Source: UBA1715 sp045600045 (GTDB lineage: Bacteria; Bacteroidota; Bacteroidia; Bacteroidales; UBA1715). Taken from it: a stretch of DNA of 64,000 nt. The stretch covers positions 46,299 through 110,298 of the forward strand of contig JAZRXD010000021.1 in the NCBI GenBank assembly GCA_045600045.1, in the 5' to 3' direction. The position numbers were made by a program, and so were the translations under genes. The notes beneath the pieces were generated by a model. It had not been told where the DNA came from. It worked only from the letters and a program-made list of their open reading frames with translations, and searched no databases. Positions 51,792 through 60,760 of the stretch are shown piece after piece. Each line of letters begins with the position of its first letter. Position 1 is the first letter of the stretch.

Positions 51792-52472
51792 ATGAAACGT
51801 TTTGCAGTTATAGTTGCTGGAGGAAAGGGTTTGCGTATGGGAAATCAAATTCCCAAACAATTTCTCTTGCTTAAAGACAAACCGATTTTAATGCGTAGCT
51901 TGGAAGCATTCCATCAATTTGATGCTTCTATTCAGTGCATAATTGTTTTGCCTCAGGAGCAAATATCCTATTGGAAAGAACTTTGCGTAAAGTACAAATG
52001 CGAAATTCCTCATATTGTGGTTGAAGGTGGCAAAGAACGTTTCTATTCGGTTTTAAATGGTTTGCGTGTAATAACGGAATCTGGTGTTGTAGCGGTTCAT
52101 GACGGTGTTCGTCCAATGCTTTCTAATTCAATGTTGAAAGATGGTTTTGAAACAGCAGAAAAATATGGTTCAGCTATTCCGTATGTCGATTCAGTTGATT
52201 CATTAAGAATCATCGATGGAGAAAACACCAAAGCTGTGGACAGAAGTTCAATCAAGCGTATTCAAACTCCGCAGATTTTTGATGTGGCACAACTACAAAA
52301 AATTATGGATGTTGAATATCAAAATTGTTTTACTGACGAAGCATCGGTATGGGAATTGTCGGGAAAAACATTGCATTTCTATAATGGAGATTTCCAAAAC
52401 ATAAAAATAACAACTCCAGAAGATTTGGCGATTGCCGAGATATTTTATAAAAAACAAAAAGATGAAAAGTAA
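51792..52472 (+). CDS. ispD: 2-C-methyl-D-erythritol 4-phosphate cytidylyltransferase
   Basis: A 226-residue enzyme of the MEP isoprenoid pathway, transferring CMP to methylerythritol phosphate. FAVIVAGGKGLRMGNQIPKQ is the CTP-binding loop; VVAVHDGVRPML and RIQTPQIFDVAQLQK are the IspD signatures. Length is standard. It starts a few bases after the secDF terminator. Its 3' end overlaps the next small gene by 11 bases, a coupled arrangement. Confidence 0.94.
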   Translation: MKRFAVIVAGGKGLRMGNQIPKQFLLLKDKPILMRSLEAFHQFDASIQCIIVLPQEQISYWKELCVKYKCEIPHIVVEGGKERFYSVLNGLRVITESGVVAVHDGVRPMLSNSMLKDGFETAEKYGSAIPYVDSVDSLRIIDGENTKAVDRSSIKRIQTPQIFDVAQLQKIMDVEYQNCFTDEASVWELSGKTLHFYNGDFQNIKITTPEDLAIAEIFYKKQKDEK

Positions 52473-52677
52473 AATTACGTTGGATGACTACATTCGTGCC
52501 AACAAAAAATCTAGCCGTGAGGAAGAAATACGGCAGTATGGACATCCGTTATGTTACGGACGTGTTCATAAGTCAAAGAAAATATACGACAGAAAAAAAT
52601 TAAAGGCAGGCGATAAAAACCTGCCTTATTTTTTTGTTAGAAGATTATATATACAAAAAAAGACGAAACCTATTTGA
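52462..52677 (+). CDS. Small conserved basic protein overlapping ispD, running through two terminators
   Basis: A 71-residue basic protein: KITLDDYIRANKKSSREEEI, then GHPLCYGRVHKSKKIYDRKK. The first 47 residues look like a small protein I recall from other Bacteroidota, whose function is unknown. Here the frame continues, LKAGDKNLPYFF and on, across one terminator hairpin (52603-52635) and most of a second (52654-52688). An mRNA ending at the first hairpin would have no in-frame stop. A lost stop codon is the simplest reading. The true product may be only the first 50 residues. Confidence 0.65.
   Translation: MKSKITLDDYIRANKKSSREEEIRQYGHPLCYGRVHKSKKIYDRKKLKAGDKNLPYFFVRRLYIQKKTKPI
52603..52635 (+). 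terminator. Terminator of the ispD transcript, inside the small gene
   Basis: An 8-bp stem (aaggcagg with cctgcctt) around a 9-base loop, followed by ATTTTTTT. It lies within the open frame of the small basic protein. Confidence 0.85.
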
Positions 52678-52688
52678 TTTCGTCTTTC
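52654..52688 (-). terminator. Terminator of tRNA-Pro
   Basis: A 10-bp stem (aaagacgaaa with tttcgtcttt) around a 9-base loop; on the minus strand it is followed by four T. It lies directly behind the tRNA-Pro 3' end. Confidence 0.7.
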
Positions 52689-52693
52689 TCGTG

Positions 52694-52767
52694 TCGGGGT
52701 AACAGGACTCGAACCTGTGACATCTTGGTCCCAAACCAAGCACTCTAGCCAACTGAGCTACACCCCG
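52694..52767 (-). tRNA. tRNA-Pro (anticodon TGG)
   Basis: Read on the minus strand a full cloverleaf fits: acceptor CGGGGTG with TACCCCG, D-arm AGCTCAGTTGGCTAGAGT, anticodon loop TTTGGGA between CTTGG and CCAAG, and T-arm ACAGG-TTCGAGT-CCTGT. The anticodon TGG reads CCA-type proline codons. A terminal CCA is not encoded. Confidence 0.95.
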
Positions 52768-52862
52768 GTATTAAACCGATGCAAAAGTAAACGTATTTTT
52801 TATATTTACAACTTTTATCGTCAAAATATTTTTACTTTTGAAAAATAAAATTCTTTTAGGCT

Positions 52863-55800
52863 TTGGAACAGAGTTTCTTACAGAAATATAAATTTTTGAT
52901 TTTTGCGTGTATAGCAGCTCTTGTCGGCTTGTTTATCATGCATAAAGGTGCCGATGCAAATCTTTCGAAAGGTCAAATTAAGAACTTTCAAAATACAATC
53001 TTAGAGAAGGAGTTGGTGTCGCAGGATTTGTGTGAAACGTTGAATGATTTCCCTGTAGAGTCAGATATAAATTGGTACGAAAGTGTGCGGTTGTCAAATC
53101 TTCATACACTCGACCGACAGAATATTTCCTTCTTTGTGTTTGAGAACCAGAAAAACGCATACTGGTCGGACAATACGGTGTCGCCGAATTATCAATTGTT
53201 GAAGCAGGATTCAAAGCTGTTTTTCAGCGGAAATGCCTGGTATTTGTTGACGTATGGAAAAAATGGCAATCGCGAAGTTTTTGTTCTGACACTCATAAAA
53301 CATCAGTATCCGTTTGAAAATGAGTATATTAAGAATGAGTTTCAACACGATTTCAAGATTGACAATAGTGTTGAAATCTACAATGACTTCCAATGTGATT
53401 CTACAGTCACAATTAACGATAGTAAAGGCGAATACTTGTTGTCTCTTTCTCCTAAAATTATCGAGAAAATGGATGAAGCACGAGAGATTAATCCGATTAG
53501 TATTGTTTGTTTGTTCCTTGCGTATATATTGTTGTTGGTGTTTTTTGCAAAATTTCCGACTACGAATGCGAAAGTGTATCGGATGCTTCGTTGGATTGCG
53601 TTACTAATAACTATTGCTTTTGGAACACTATTTATCTCTAACGACTTTTATGCATTGCATAAAGATGTTGAACGATTGTTCTTGCGTTTGATTGTGACCA
53701 TTTGTTTTGTGTATTATGTTTTTACAATAAAGGAGCGTCACAAAACTGGATATCTTTTCATTGTTGCTTTTTCGTTTATTTCGTCGCTACTGTGTGTTTG
53801 GGTGGGCGAAACTATAGTAGATACATATTATGGGAATATCAACGTGGAGTTGTATAATCTACTAGCTGTCAGTTGGTTAAGTTTTGCATATTATGTATTG
53901 CTTGGTCTTTCGTTGTTTGTGTATTTTGCATTTTGCTTTAAATATTTGCGTGGCTTTGAATTTAAAAATCATGTTCAAATATTGGTTTGTATCTTATTGG
54001 GAATCGTTTTTTATGTGATTTTGTCTGACAACTACGTATATGTGATTTTCTATATTGTTACAATTGTCCCTATTCTTTTTCTCAAATACAAAAAAACTAC
54101 GGCAGAGCCAACGTTATTCTTTAAAATACTATTGCTTGTTATTTCCGTAATTTTTGTGGAATGGGCGGTGAGCGGACAGTTATCACAAAAGAAAGCTTTT
54201 GAACGGTATCAGTTGGCTAACGATTTAGCGGAGGAACAAGATCCGCTTGCCGAAGCATTTTTGTCAAAAGTATATAAGTCAACCAGAAACGACAACACGT
54301 TGAAATCTTTGATGACGCATACAGATAATGATGTGGAGATAAAGAATTATCTGCAAAAAACATATTTTACAGGTCTGTTGGAACAATATGAACTGGAATG
54401 TACAGTTTGCGGTACGGATACGGCTATTGTTGCAACTAATCAGTTGCCAAATTGCGAAAACTATTTCAAGCAAATGCTGAAAACTAGTGGGAAAAGCATT
54501 TCCGACACTACTTATTACTACGTTAACAATCAGGATGGAAACATAACGTATTTTGATTCAATTCAATATAATTTGGCAAATGGTACAATCTCCAAGTTGT
54601 ACATTGAACTGCATTCGAAGCAAACTTCGCAGGATTATGGTTATCCAACTATTTTGCTTGATAAATCGGTACAAACAAAAAGTCAGGGCGAATTTTCTTC
54701 GGCGAAATATAAAAATGGCGTTCTTATTTCAAAACGTGGCCGTTGCCCATATTCACATACGTTAAAAATCAATGGTGAAGAAGAATATACAACGATTTAC
54801 GACGAGCAACATCATGTGGTTCATTTGGCATATCGTATCAATGACCAATTTACTGTGGTTGTAAGTAATCGTACTCTTAGATTGAGTAATTACTTAATTT
54901 GGTTCCCGTACATTTTTATGATTTTCTTCATATTGCTATTTGCATCCGAAAAATTGTTCGGAAACACGGAGAAAACAATAAGAAATCATTCTCTTTCGAC
55001 TCAAATACGAAATTCGTTGGTCGGTTTGTTGGTCGGTTCTTTTTTAATTGTTGGTGTTACTGGCGTGATTTTTATAAAAGCACGCAACGATCGGCAACAA
55101 CAGAATTTTCTTGAGGAAAAAATGCAGGCTATAGCAAACGAATTTTCGTCGTATTATAAAGATTACAATATGATTTCGGCAACTGATAGAGCAGAAATTC
55201 AAGAAGCATTGCTGCATTTGGCGAATATCCATTCCACCGATATAAATTTCTATAGTACGTCGGGCGATTTGGTTGCTTCGTCTCGTCCCGAAATATTTCA
55301 ATTCCGTTTCGTGAACGAAAAAATGGCGACGAATGCATTTTATCAGTTGATTGTGCAAAATCGGGCAAGTTTTTCTCAAGAAGAATCTATTGGAAATCTG
55401 CAATTTATGTCGTCGTATGCATCGGTTATAAATAGTCAAAATCAAATCCTTGGTTATTTAAATTTGCCGAATTTCTCAAATCATGAAGAGTTCGCACAAC
55501 ATTTTGCTGGTCTTATTGTCGGCCTTTTGAACTTGTTTGTAATCTTGTTGATTTTATCAACTATTTTGTCGGTTTTTGTGGCAAATAAAATTACGGCTCC
55601 GTTGGCTGTCTTGCAAGACAAGATGAAAAAAGTAACTGTGGGTACCGAAAACGAAAAAATAGAAATTGACGCTCCCGATGAATTGAATGGCTTGCTTGAA
55701 AACTACAATACCATGATTGACCAGCTTGGTGTAAGTGCCGATAAATTGGCTAAGGCAGAGCGCGAAAGTGCATGGCGCGAAATGGCACGGCAAATTGCGC

Positions 55801-56429
55801 ACGAAATAAAAAATCCATTGACTCCAATGAAGTTAAGCATTCAATTGTTGAATCGTTCGTGGGACGAAAATGACGAACGGTTCGAAAAACGCTTGAAGTC
55901 AATCTCCAAAACTATGATTGAACAAATTGACACGCTTGCCGAAACTGCGACTTCTTTTTCTGATTTCGCAAAATTGTCGAAAATCAATCTAGAACCAATC
56001 AATATTAGCGAATTGTTGCAGAACTGCGTTACATTGTTTGGTCAGGAAGAACACGTTACTGTTTTGTCTGAAATTCCGGAAGAAACTATTACGGTGATTG
56101 CTGACAAGGAGAAAACAATGCGTTTGTTCAATAATTTGGTGAAAAATGCAATACAAGCCATTCCCGCAGGTCAAGATGGGTCCGTTTTGATTTCGTTGAA
56201 ATCAGATGGCGATAGTGCTTTAATTGCTGTAAAAGATAACGGTCGCGGTATCGACGACGATGTGAAACAGCATATTTTTGAATTGCATTTCACTACAAAA
56301 TCGACGGGAAGTGGTTTCGGTCTTGCTATTTGTAAAAATATTGTCGAAGGTTGCAAGGGTGAAATTTGGTTCGAAACCGAAGTCGGTGTCGGAACGACTT
56401 TCTTTGTCAAATTGCCTAAGCAACAATAG
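52863..56429 (+). CDS. NtrY-like membrane sensor histidine kinase
   Basis: An 1188-residue kinase. The start is a TTG; it puts a first membrane helix at residues 9-24. A periplasmic region (about 30-200) is followed by about seven helices (210-430), a second extracytoplasmic region (440-680), helices near 690, 740 and 890-915, a HAMP domain (ITAPLAVLQDKMKKV), the His box QIAHEIKNPLTPMKL (His980) and an HATPase domain (NLVKNAIQAIP, DNGRGID, GSGFGLAICKNIVEG). This multi-helix NtrY layout fits sensing of envelope or nitrogen state, but the signal is unknown. No response regulator is adjacent. Confidence 0.88.
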   Translation: MEQSFLQKYKFLIFACIAALVGLFIMHKGADANLSKGQIKNFQNTILEKELVSQDLCETLNDFPVESDINWYESVRLSNLHTLDRQNISFFVFENQKNAYWSDNTVSPNYQLLKQDSKLFFSGNAWYLLTYGKNGNREVFVLTLIKHQYPFENEYIKNEFQHDFKIDNSVEIYNDFQCDSTVTINDSKGEYLLSLSPKIIEKMDEAREINPISIVCLFLAYILLLVFFAKFPTTNAKVYRMLRWIALLITIAFGTLFISNDFYALHKDVERLFLRLIVTICFVYYVFTIKERHKTGYLFIVAFSFISSLLCVWVGETIVDTYYGNINVELYNLLAVSWLSFAYYVLLGLSLFVYFAFCFKYLRGFEFKNHVQILVCILLGIVFYVILSDNYVYVIFYIVTIVPILFLKYKKTTAEPTLFFKILLLVISVIFVEWAVSGQLSQKKAFERYQLANDLAEEQDPLAEAFLSKVYKSTRNDNTLKSLMTHTDNDVEIKNYLQKTYFTGLLEQYELECTVCGTDTAIVATNQLPNCENYFKQMLKTSGKSISDTTYYYVNNQDGNITYFDSIQYNLANGTISKLYIELHSKQTSQDYGYPTILLDKSVQTKSQGEFSSAKYKNGVLISKRGRCPYSHTLKINGEEEYTTIYDEQHHVVHLAYRINDQFTVVVSNRTLRLSNYLIWFPYIFMIFFILLFASEKLFGNTEKTIRNHSLSTQIRNSLVGLLVGSFLIVGVTGVIFIKARNDRQQQNFLEEKMQAIANEFSSYYKDYNMISATDRAEIQEALLHLANIHSTDINFYSTSGDLVASSRPEIFQFRFVNEKMATNAFYQLIVQNRASFSQEESIGNLQFMSSYASVINSQNQILGYLNLPNFSNHEEFAQHFAGLIVGLLNLFVILLILSTILSVFVANKITAPLAVLQDKMKKVTVGTENEKIEIDAPDELNGLLENYNTMIDQLGVSADKLAKAERESAWREMARQIAHEIKNPLTPMKLSIQLLNRSWDENDERFEKRLKSISKTMIEQIDTLAETATSFSDFAKLSKINLEPINISELLQNCVTLFGQEEHVTVLSEIPEETITVIADKEKTMRLFNNLVKNAIQAIPAGQDGSVLISLKSDGDSALIAVKDNGRGIDDDVKQHIFELHFTTKSTGSGFGLAICKNIVEGCKGEIWFETEVGVGTTFFVKLPKQQ

Positions 56430-56510
56430 AAAATCTGTTAGAGATAGAATAATAAGGTGATGGAAAAAATCCACAAACTTTTATATCTTTGAAACAATTT
56501 GAAAACGAGT

Positions 56511-57302
56511 ATGGTGCCTTTGTTTATAACGTTTCAGTTCGTTGATTTCGTGGACATCTTTTTGGTTGGGCTTCTTATGTACGAAGTCTACAAATTGATT
56601 CGCGGAACCGCTGGAATGAATATATTTTTAGGAATCCTTGCATTTTACATCATTTGGTTGATTGTGAGGGCATTACACATGGAAATGCTTACAAGGATTT
56701 TGGGCCAATTTATTAGTATTGGTGGTCTTGCACTCGTGATTTTGTTCCAATCGGAAATCCGTCGTTTCCTTACAATGATTGGTAATCGTTATGTTCATTC
56801 ACAAGGTCGAAAACGACTTTCAAAAATTTTTAATATCGATCAGGTGATGATTCCTTCTGAATCAATAGATGAAATTGTTGATGCAATTTTTACTATGTCG
56901 AAATCAAAAACTGGTGCGTTGATTGTTATTGCACGTCGTAAGGAAACATTCGCTCCGTTTATTCCGACAGGCGAGGTCATTGATGCCAGAATTTCATCGG
57001 CTTTGCTTCAGAATATCTTTTATAAAAACACTCCGTTACACGATGGCGCGGTGTTTATTGTCGGTAAAAAAATTGTTGCCGCAAAATGTGTCTTGCCAAT
57101 GACGAAACAAACGGATTTGCCAATGGGTTTCGGTATGCGGCACCGTTCGGCAATAGGTATGAGTGAGGAAACCGATTCACTTGTTCTTATTGTTTCGGAA
57201 CAAACAGGAATTATTTCGTATTGTATTCGTGGCGAAATTGTAAAGGTTGAAGAGAAAGAAGCTCTTATAAAGGTTATTAACGAAAATCAGGAAGTAAAAT
57301 GA
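56511..57302 (+). CDS. cdaA: Diadenylate cyclase CdaA
   Basis: A 263-residue membrane enzyme making c-di-AMP from two ATP. Three helices (residues 1-85) precede the DAC domain, in which LHDGAVFI holds the DGA motif and GMRHRSAIGMSEETD the RHR motif. These residues bind ATP and metal. I chose the ATG at 56511; an in-frame TTG is 12 bases upstream. TATCTTTG (56484-56491) may be its -7 box. The rarA start overlaps its stop by 4 bases. Confidence 0.93.
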   Translation: MVPLFITFQFVDFVDIFLVGLLMYEVYKLIRGTAGMNIFLGILAFYIIWLIVRALHMEMLTRILGQFISIGGLALVILFQSEIRRFLTMIGNRYVHSQGRKRLSKIFNIDQVMIPSESIDEIVDAIFTMSKSKTGALIVIARRKETFAPFIPTGEVIDARISSALLQNIFYKNTPLHDGAVFIVGKKIVAAKCVLPMTKQTDLPMGFGMRHRSAIGMSEETDSLVLIVSEQTGIISYCIRGEIVKVEEKEALIKVINENQEVK

Positions 57303-58582
57303 GCATTCAACAACCATTGGCGGAACGAATGCGTCCAAAATCTCTCGATGAATATTTAGGACAACAACATCTGGTTGCAAAAGGTGCTGTACTCCGAAAT
57401 ACAATCGAATCAGGACGTATTTCATCAATGATTTTATGGGGACCTCCAGGGGTTGGCAAAACTACTTTGGCTCAAATTATTTCTAAAAGTCTAGAAAGAC
57501 CTTTCTTTACGTTGAGTGCGGTAAATTCCGGTGTGAAAGATGTGCGCGATGTGCTCGATAAAGCAAAACATTCTCAGTTTTTTGATGCTCCGAATCCGTT
57601 ACTTTTCATCGATGAAATTCATCGTTTCAATAAATCACAGCAAGATTCATTACTTGCAGCAGTGGAAAATGGTACAATTACCTTGATTGGCGCTACAACC
57701 GAAAATCCTTCGTTCGAAGTTATTTCGCCGTTGCTTTCGCGTTGCCAAGTTTATGTGCTGAAGTCTTTGGAAAAAGAAGATTTGCAGACATTGATCAAAA
57801 AAGCTTTGCGTGAAGATGTCGTTTTAAAAGAAATGAACATCAAAATTAAAGAAGATGAAGCGTTAATGCGTTTTTCTGGTGGCGATGCACGTAAATTGCT
57901 CAATGTTTTGGAGATTGTTGTCAATGCTCAGGCTGGAAAAGACAAAATCATTGTTACAAACGACATTGTTACAAACACGTTGCAGGAAAATATAGCTTTG
58001 TACGATAAAGGCGGCGAACAACATTACGATATAATTTCAGCTTTCATTAAATCAATTCGTGGTAGCGATCCGAATGCTGCTGTGTATTGGCTTGCCCGTA
58101 TGCTCGAAGGCGGCGAGGATATAAAATTTATTGCTCGTCGTTTGCTTATTTCTGCTGCCGAAGATGTTGGTTTGGCAAATCCGAATGCGTTGTTGCTCGC
58201 TCAAAGTTGTTTTAATGCTATTTCGGTAATTGGAATGCCCGAAGCTCGGATAATCCTGTCGGAAACAACTGTTTATTTGGCTACTTCGCCTAAAAGTAAT
58301 TCCGCATATTTAGCTGTGGATGCTGCTTTGGGTGAAATTCGTCAATCTGGTATGTTGCCTGTTCCATTACATTTGCGCAATGCGCCTACTAAGTTGATGG
58401 AACAATTAAATTACGGCGATGGCTATAAATATTCACACGATTATCCAGGTCATTTCGTAAAGCAGGAATTTATGCCAAAGGAATTGTCGCATACATTTTT
58501 TTGGAAAGCAGCTACAAATAAGCGCGAAGACGAAACGAAAAAATATATGCAGTCGTTGTGGAACGACAAATATGATTTTTAA
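57299..58582 (+). CDS. rarA: Replication-associated recombination protein RarA/MgsA
   Basis: A 427-residue AAA+ ATPase of the clamp-loader family that acts at stalled replication forks. RPKSLDEYLGQQHLVAKG, Walker A LWGPPGVGKTT (about 43-53), Walker B FIDEIHRFNKSQQD and sensor GATTENPSFEVI are present. The C-terminal half includes the tetramerisation region with GSDPNAAVYWLARMLEGGED. Length is typical. It starts with a 4-base overlap with cdaA, so the two are coupled. Confidence 0.95.
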   Translation: MSIQQPLAERMRPKSLDEYLGQQHLVAKGAVLRNTIESGRISSMILWGPPGVGKTTLAQIISKSLERPFFTLSAVNSGVKDVRDVLDKAKHSQFFDAPNPLLFIDEIHRFNKSQQDSLLAAVENGTITLIGATTENPSFEVISPLLSRCQVYVLKSLEKEDLQTLIKKALREDVVLKEMNIKIKEDEALMRFSGGDARKLLNVLEIVVNAQAGKDKIIVTNDIVTNTLQENIALYDKGGEQHYDIISAFIKSIRGSDPNAAVYWLARMLEGGEDIKFIARRLLISAAEDVGLANPNALLLAQSCFNAISVIGMPEARIILSETTVYLATSPKSNSAYLAVDAALGEIRQSGMLPVPLHLRNAPTKLMEQLNYGDGYKYSHDYPGHFVKQEFMPKELSHTFFWKAATNKREDETKKYMQSLWNDKYDF

Positions 58583-58598
58583 TCCAATCTATTGAAAA

Positions 58599-58623
58599 TA
58601 AAAAAGCCTGCTTGTCGCAGGCT
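58599..58623 (-). terminator. Terminator of tRNA-Glu
   Basis: A perfect 7-bp stem (agcctgc with gcaggct) around a 5-base loop; on the minus strand it is followed by TTTTTATTTTC. It lies behind the tRNA-Glu 3' end. Confidence 0.85.
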
Positions 58624-58627
58624 CTTG

Positions 58628-58699
58628 TAGCGAATCCGGGATTCGAACCCGAATATCCACCGTGAGAGGGTGGTGTCCTAGCCATTAGACGAATTCGCC
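58628..58699 (-). tRNA. tRNA-Glu (anticodon CTC)
   Basis: On the minus strand the cloverleaf has acceptor GGCGAAT with ATTCGCT, D-arm GTCTAATGGCTAGGAC, anticodon loop CTCTCAC between CCACC and GGTGG, and T-arm TCGGG-TTCGAAT-CCCGG. Anticodon CTC reads GAG glutamate codons. CCA is not encoded. Confidence 0.93.
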
Positions 58700-58846
58700 A
58701 TAAAACTGATGCAAAATAATCGTTTTTTGTGAAATCTTCCAAATCAATGGCAACTTTTCTTTTTGGCAAGGTTATTGTTATATGCAAACTTGTTTTGAAC
58801 GTAACTTTTTTATTACGTTCTTTGTCTAACCTAAAAATAGAAAATT

Positions 58847-59272
58847 ATGAAACGAGTTATTTTGGCAGTTTTATTTGCAAGTGTAATCCCATTCGTCTCT
58901 TTTGCCCAATGGGGTGATCCAGAAGGAAACAAACAATTAAGTGTAAGTGATTTGAAAGCTCCTGTTATTAAATGGGACAAGGATTCCTATAATTTCGGAG
59001 AAATTCCTCAAGGTATTCCTGTTGACGTTGTTTTTGAATTCACTAATACAGGAAATGCTCCTTTAATTATCTCAAAAGTTGAACCGGCTTGTAATTGTAC
59101 CGATGCAGTTTGGCCAAAAACTCCTATCATGCCGGGACAACGTGGCGAAATAGGTGTTACATTCGATGCTGCAACAGGCGGTAAATTCTCAAAAACAGCG
59201 GTTGTGACTTCAAATGCAAAACCAACGGAACAAACATTAGTATTTACTGGTACTGTGGTTTCAAAGAAATAA
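58847..59272 (+). CDS. Exported DUF1573 domain protein
   Basis: A 141-residue exported protein. A signal peptide (KRVILAVLFASVIPFVSFAQ) is followed by one DUF1573 beta-sandwich (IKWDKDSYNFGEIPQG, VVFEFTNTGNAPLIISKVE, CNCT, GQRGEIGVTFDA). The domain resembles Ig-like modules in flagella- and cilia-associated proteins (ASH family); its bacterial role is unknown. Its terminator separates it from the esterase gene. Confidence 0.88.
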   Translation: MKRVILAVLFASVIPFVSFAQWGDPEGNKQLSVSDLKAPVIKWDKDSYNFGEIPQGIPVDVVFEFTNTGNAPLIISKVEPACNCTDAVWPKTPIMPGQRGEIGVTFDAATGGKFSKTAVVTSNAKPTEQTLVFTGTVVSKK

Positions 59273-59291
59273 ATAGCTTTTACCCTGGAAG

Positions 59292-59326
59292 AAAAAAGAC
59301 AAATCATTAGGATTTGTCTTTTTTTA
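59292..59326 (+). terminator. Terminator after the DUF1573 gene
   Basis: A stem of about 14 bp (aaaaaagacaaatc with gatttgtctttttt) around a 5-base loop, followed by a T run. Confidence 0.88.
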
Positions 59327-59327
59327 T

Positions 59328-59352
59328 GTACTTTTGCGAAATACAAAAGTAC
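59328..59352 (+). promoter_or_regulatory. Promoter box within a perfect inverted repeat before the esterase gene
   Basis: TACTTTTG (59329-59336) is a good -7 box. It is also the left arm of a perfect 9-bp repeat, gtacttttg (59328-59336) with caaaagtac (59344-59352), 7 bases apart and ending 6 bases before the ATG. It could be an operator or an RNA hairpin at the start site. Confidence 0.5.
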
Positions 59353-59358
59353 ATAAAA

Positions 59359-60750
59359 ATGAAGAATTTTGTTTTAAATATTTTGTCATTGTCTTTCGGA
59401 CTTATGGTGCTAGCTTTGTGTTTTGGTTGTAACGGAAAAGACAATGATCCTGCTGTGGTAAAAATTGTTGAGTGCGAAGAATCCGAAATATCATTGTATG
59501 TTTATGAAGAACAGGACGTAACAGTGAATGTTTTGCCTGTAAATGCAGATGATAAGGATTGTTATTGGGAAATAGAAGATAAAACAATCGCTACTGTTTC
59601 GGGAAATACATTTATGGGCTTGAAACCAGGCGAAACGAAAGCTATCGTTTTTAATACTATTCATCCCGAAATAAAGGATTCGTTAAAAATTATTGTTATG
59701 GAATATCCTCATAATAAGAATATTAGTTATTCTGATGAAAATATCACTTACGAAGGTCGTGTTGTTATAGATGGTACATCAGCTCAATATTTTTATCCTG
59801 GAAGTTCCATTTCTGTTAACTTTACAGGAACAACGTTGTATGGCGTGTTTAATAAAGTCGTTGCTTATTATTGGGTTGAAATAGACGACGAAGAACCATT
59901 CAAATTGTTTACTCGTTCAAAAGCTAATTGGGTTGATGGCGATACATTTTGGTTGGCTAAAAATCTTAAACCGGGTAATCATAGTGCAAAAATCACATTG
60001 TGCTCCGAAGGAATTTTCAAAAAGCCTATGTTTTATGGGTTTGTAATTGATGATAGTGCCGAGGTTGTTAAACCTGCCGAAAAAACAACGAAGTTTGAAT
60101 TTATTGGTAATTCAATCACGTGTGGATATGGAACTGAAGTGACCGACCGCTCGCCATTTAATGATTCTACTTCGAATTTCTGTCATGGTTTCGCATATAT
60201 AACTGCAAAGGCATTTAATGCAGAATTGATGGTTGTGGCTCGTTCAGGAATAGGTGTTTATAGAAATTACGGTGATGGCGAAACGGCTTCTGATTATGGT
60301 TGTTTGCCTGACAATTACGAAAAATTGTGGCTTGAAAGTTCTAAGACTTGGGATTTCTCTAAATTCTCGCCAAATGTTGTGTTCGTGAATTTGGGTACGA
60401 ACGATACGTGGGATTGCGATAACAGTCAAGTGAAAGAATCTACGTTCAGCGACGAAAAATTCGACGAAAAATACCGTTCACTCATTGATAAGATTTATAG
60501 TCATTATACTAATAATCCGAAATTGGTTCTTTTAACTGGAAGTATGATGGCTTCAAATGCTTTGTCGCGCGTAAAACCTATTCTCGATAAAATCCAGTCA
60601 GATTATTCTGCGAAAGGTCATTCGGTTTATCGTTATGATTTCGCTCCAACAATGGGAACAGGAGCTGATTGGCATCCATGTGCCGCTCAGCAAAAGAAAA
60701 TGGGCGAGAACTTGATAATGTTCTTGAAAGAGAATAACATTGTTGAATAA
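59359..60750 (+). CDS. SGNH/CE2-like carbohydrate esterase lipoprotein
   Basis: A 463-residue lipoprotein. Lipobox CFGC (Cys24); an Ig-like domain (about 35-118); a jelly-roll domain (GRVVIDGTSAQYFYPGSSIS, about 134-240); and an SGNH hydrolase domain with FIGNSITCGYGTE (nucleophile Ser252), GTNDTWD and ADWHPCAAQQ (Asp437, His439). The jelly-roll plus SGNH order is that of CE2 acetylesterases, which remove acetyl groups from xylan and similar glycans. Target glycan is inferred. The ATG at 59359 fits the signal peptide. Confidence 0.85.
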   Translation: MKNFVLNILSLSFGLMVLALCFGCNGKDNDPAVVKIVECEESEISLYVYEEQDVTVNVLPVNADDKDCYWEIEDKTIATVSGNTFMGLKPGETKAIVFNTIHPEIKDSLKIIVMEYPHNKNISYSDENITYEGRVVIDGTSAQYFYPGSSISVNFTGTTLYGVFNKVVAYYWVEIDDEEPFKLFTRSKANWVDGDTFWLAKNLKPGNHSAKITLCSEGIFKKPMFYGFVIDDSAEVVKPAEKTTKFEFIGNSITCGYGTEVTDRSPFNDSTSNFCHGFAYITAKAFNAELMVVARSGIGVYRNYGDGETASDYGCLPDNYEKLWLESSKTWDFSKFSPNVVFVNLGTNDTWDCDNSQVKESTFSDEKFDEKYRSLIDKIYSHYTNNPKLVLLTGSMMASNALSRVKPILDKIQSDYSAKGHSVYRYDFAPTMGTGADWHPCAAQQKKMGENLIMFLKENNIVE

Positions 60751-60760
60751 ACGTGTTATT

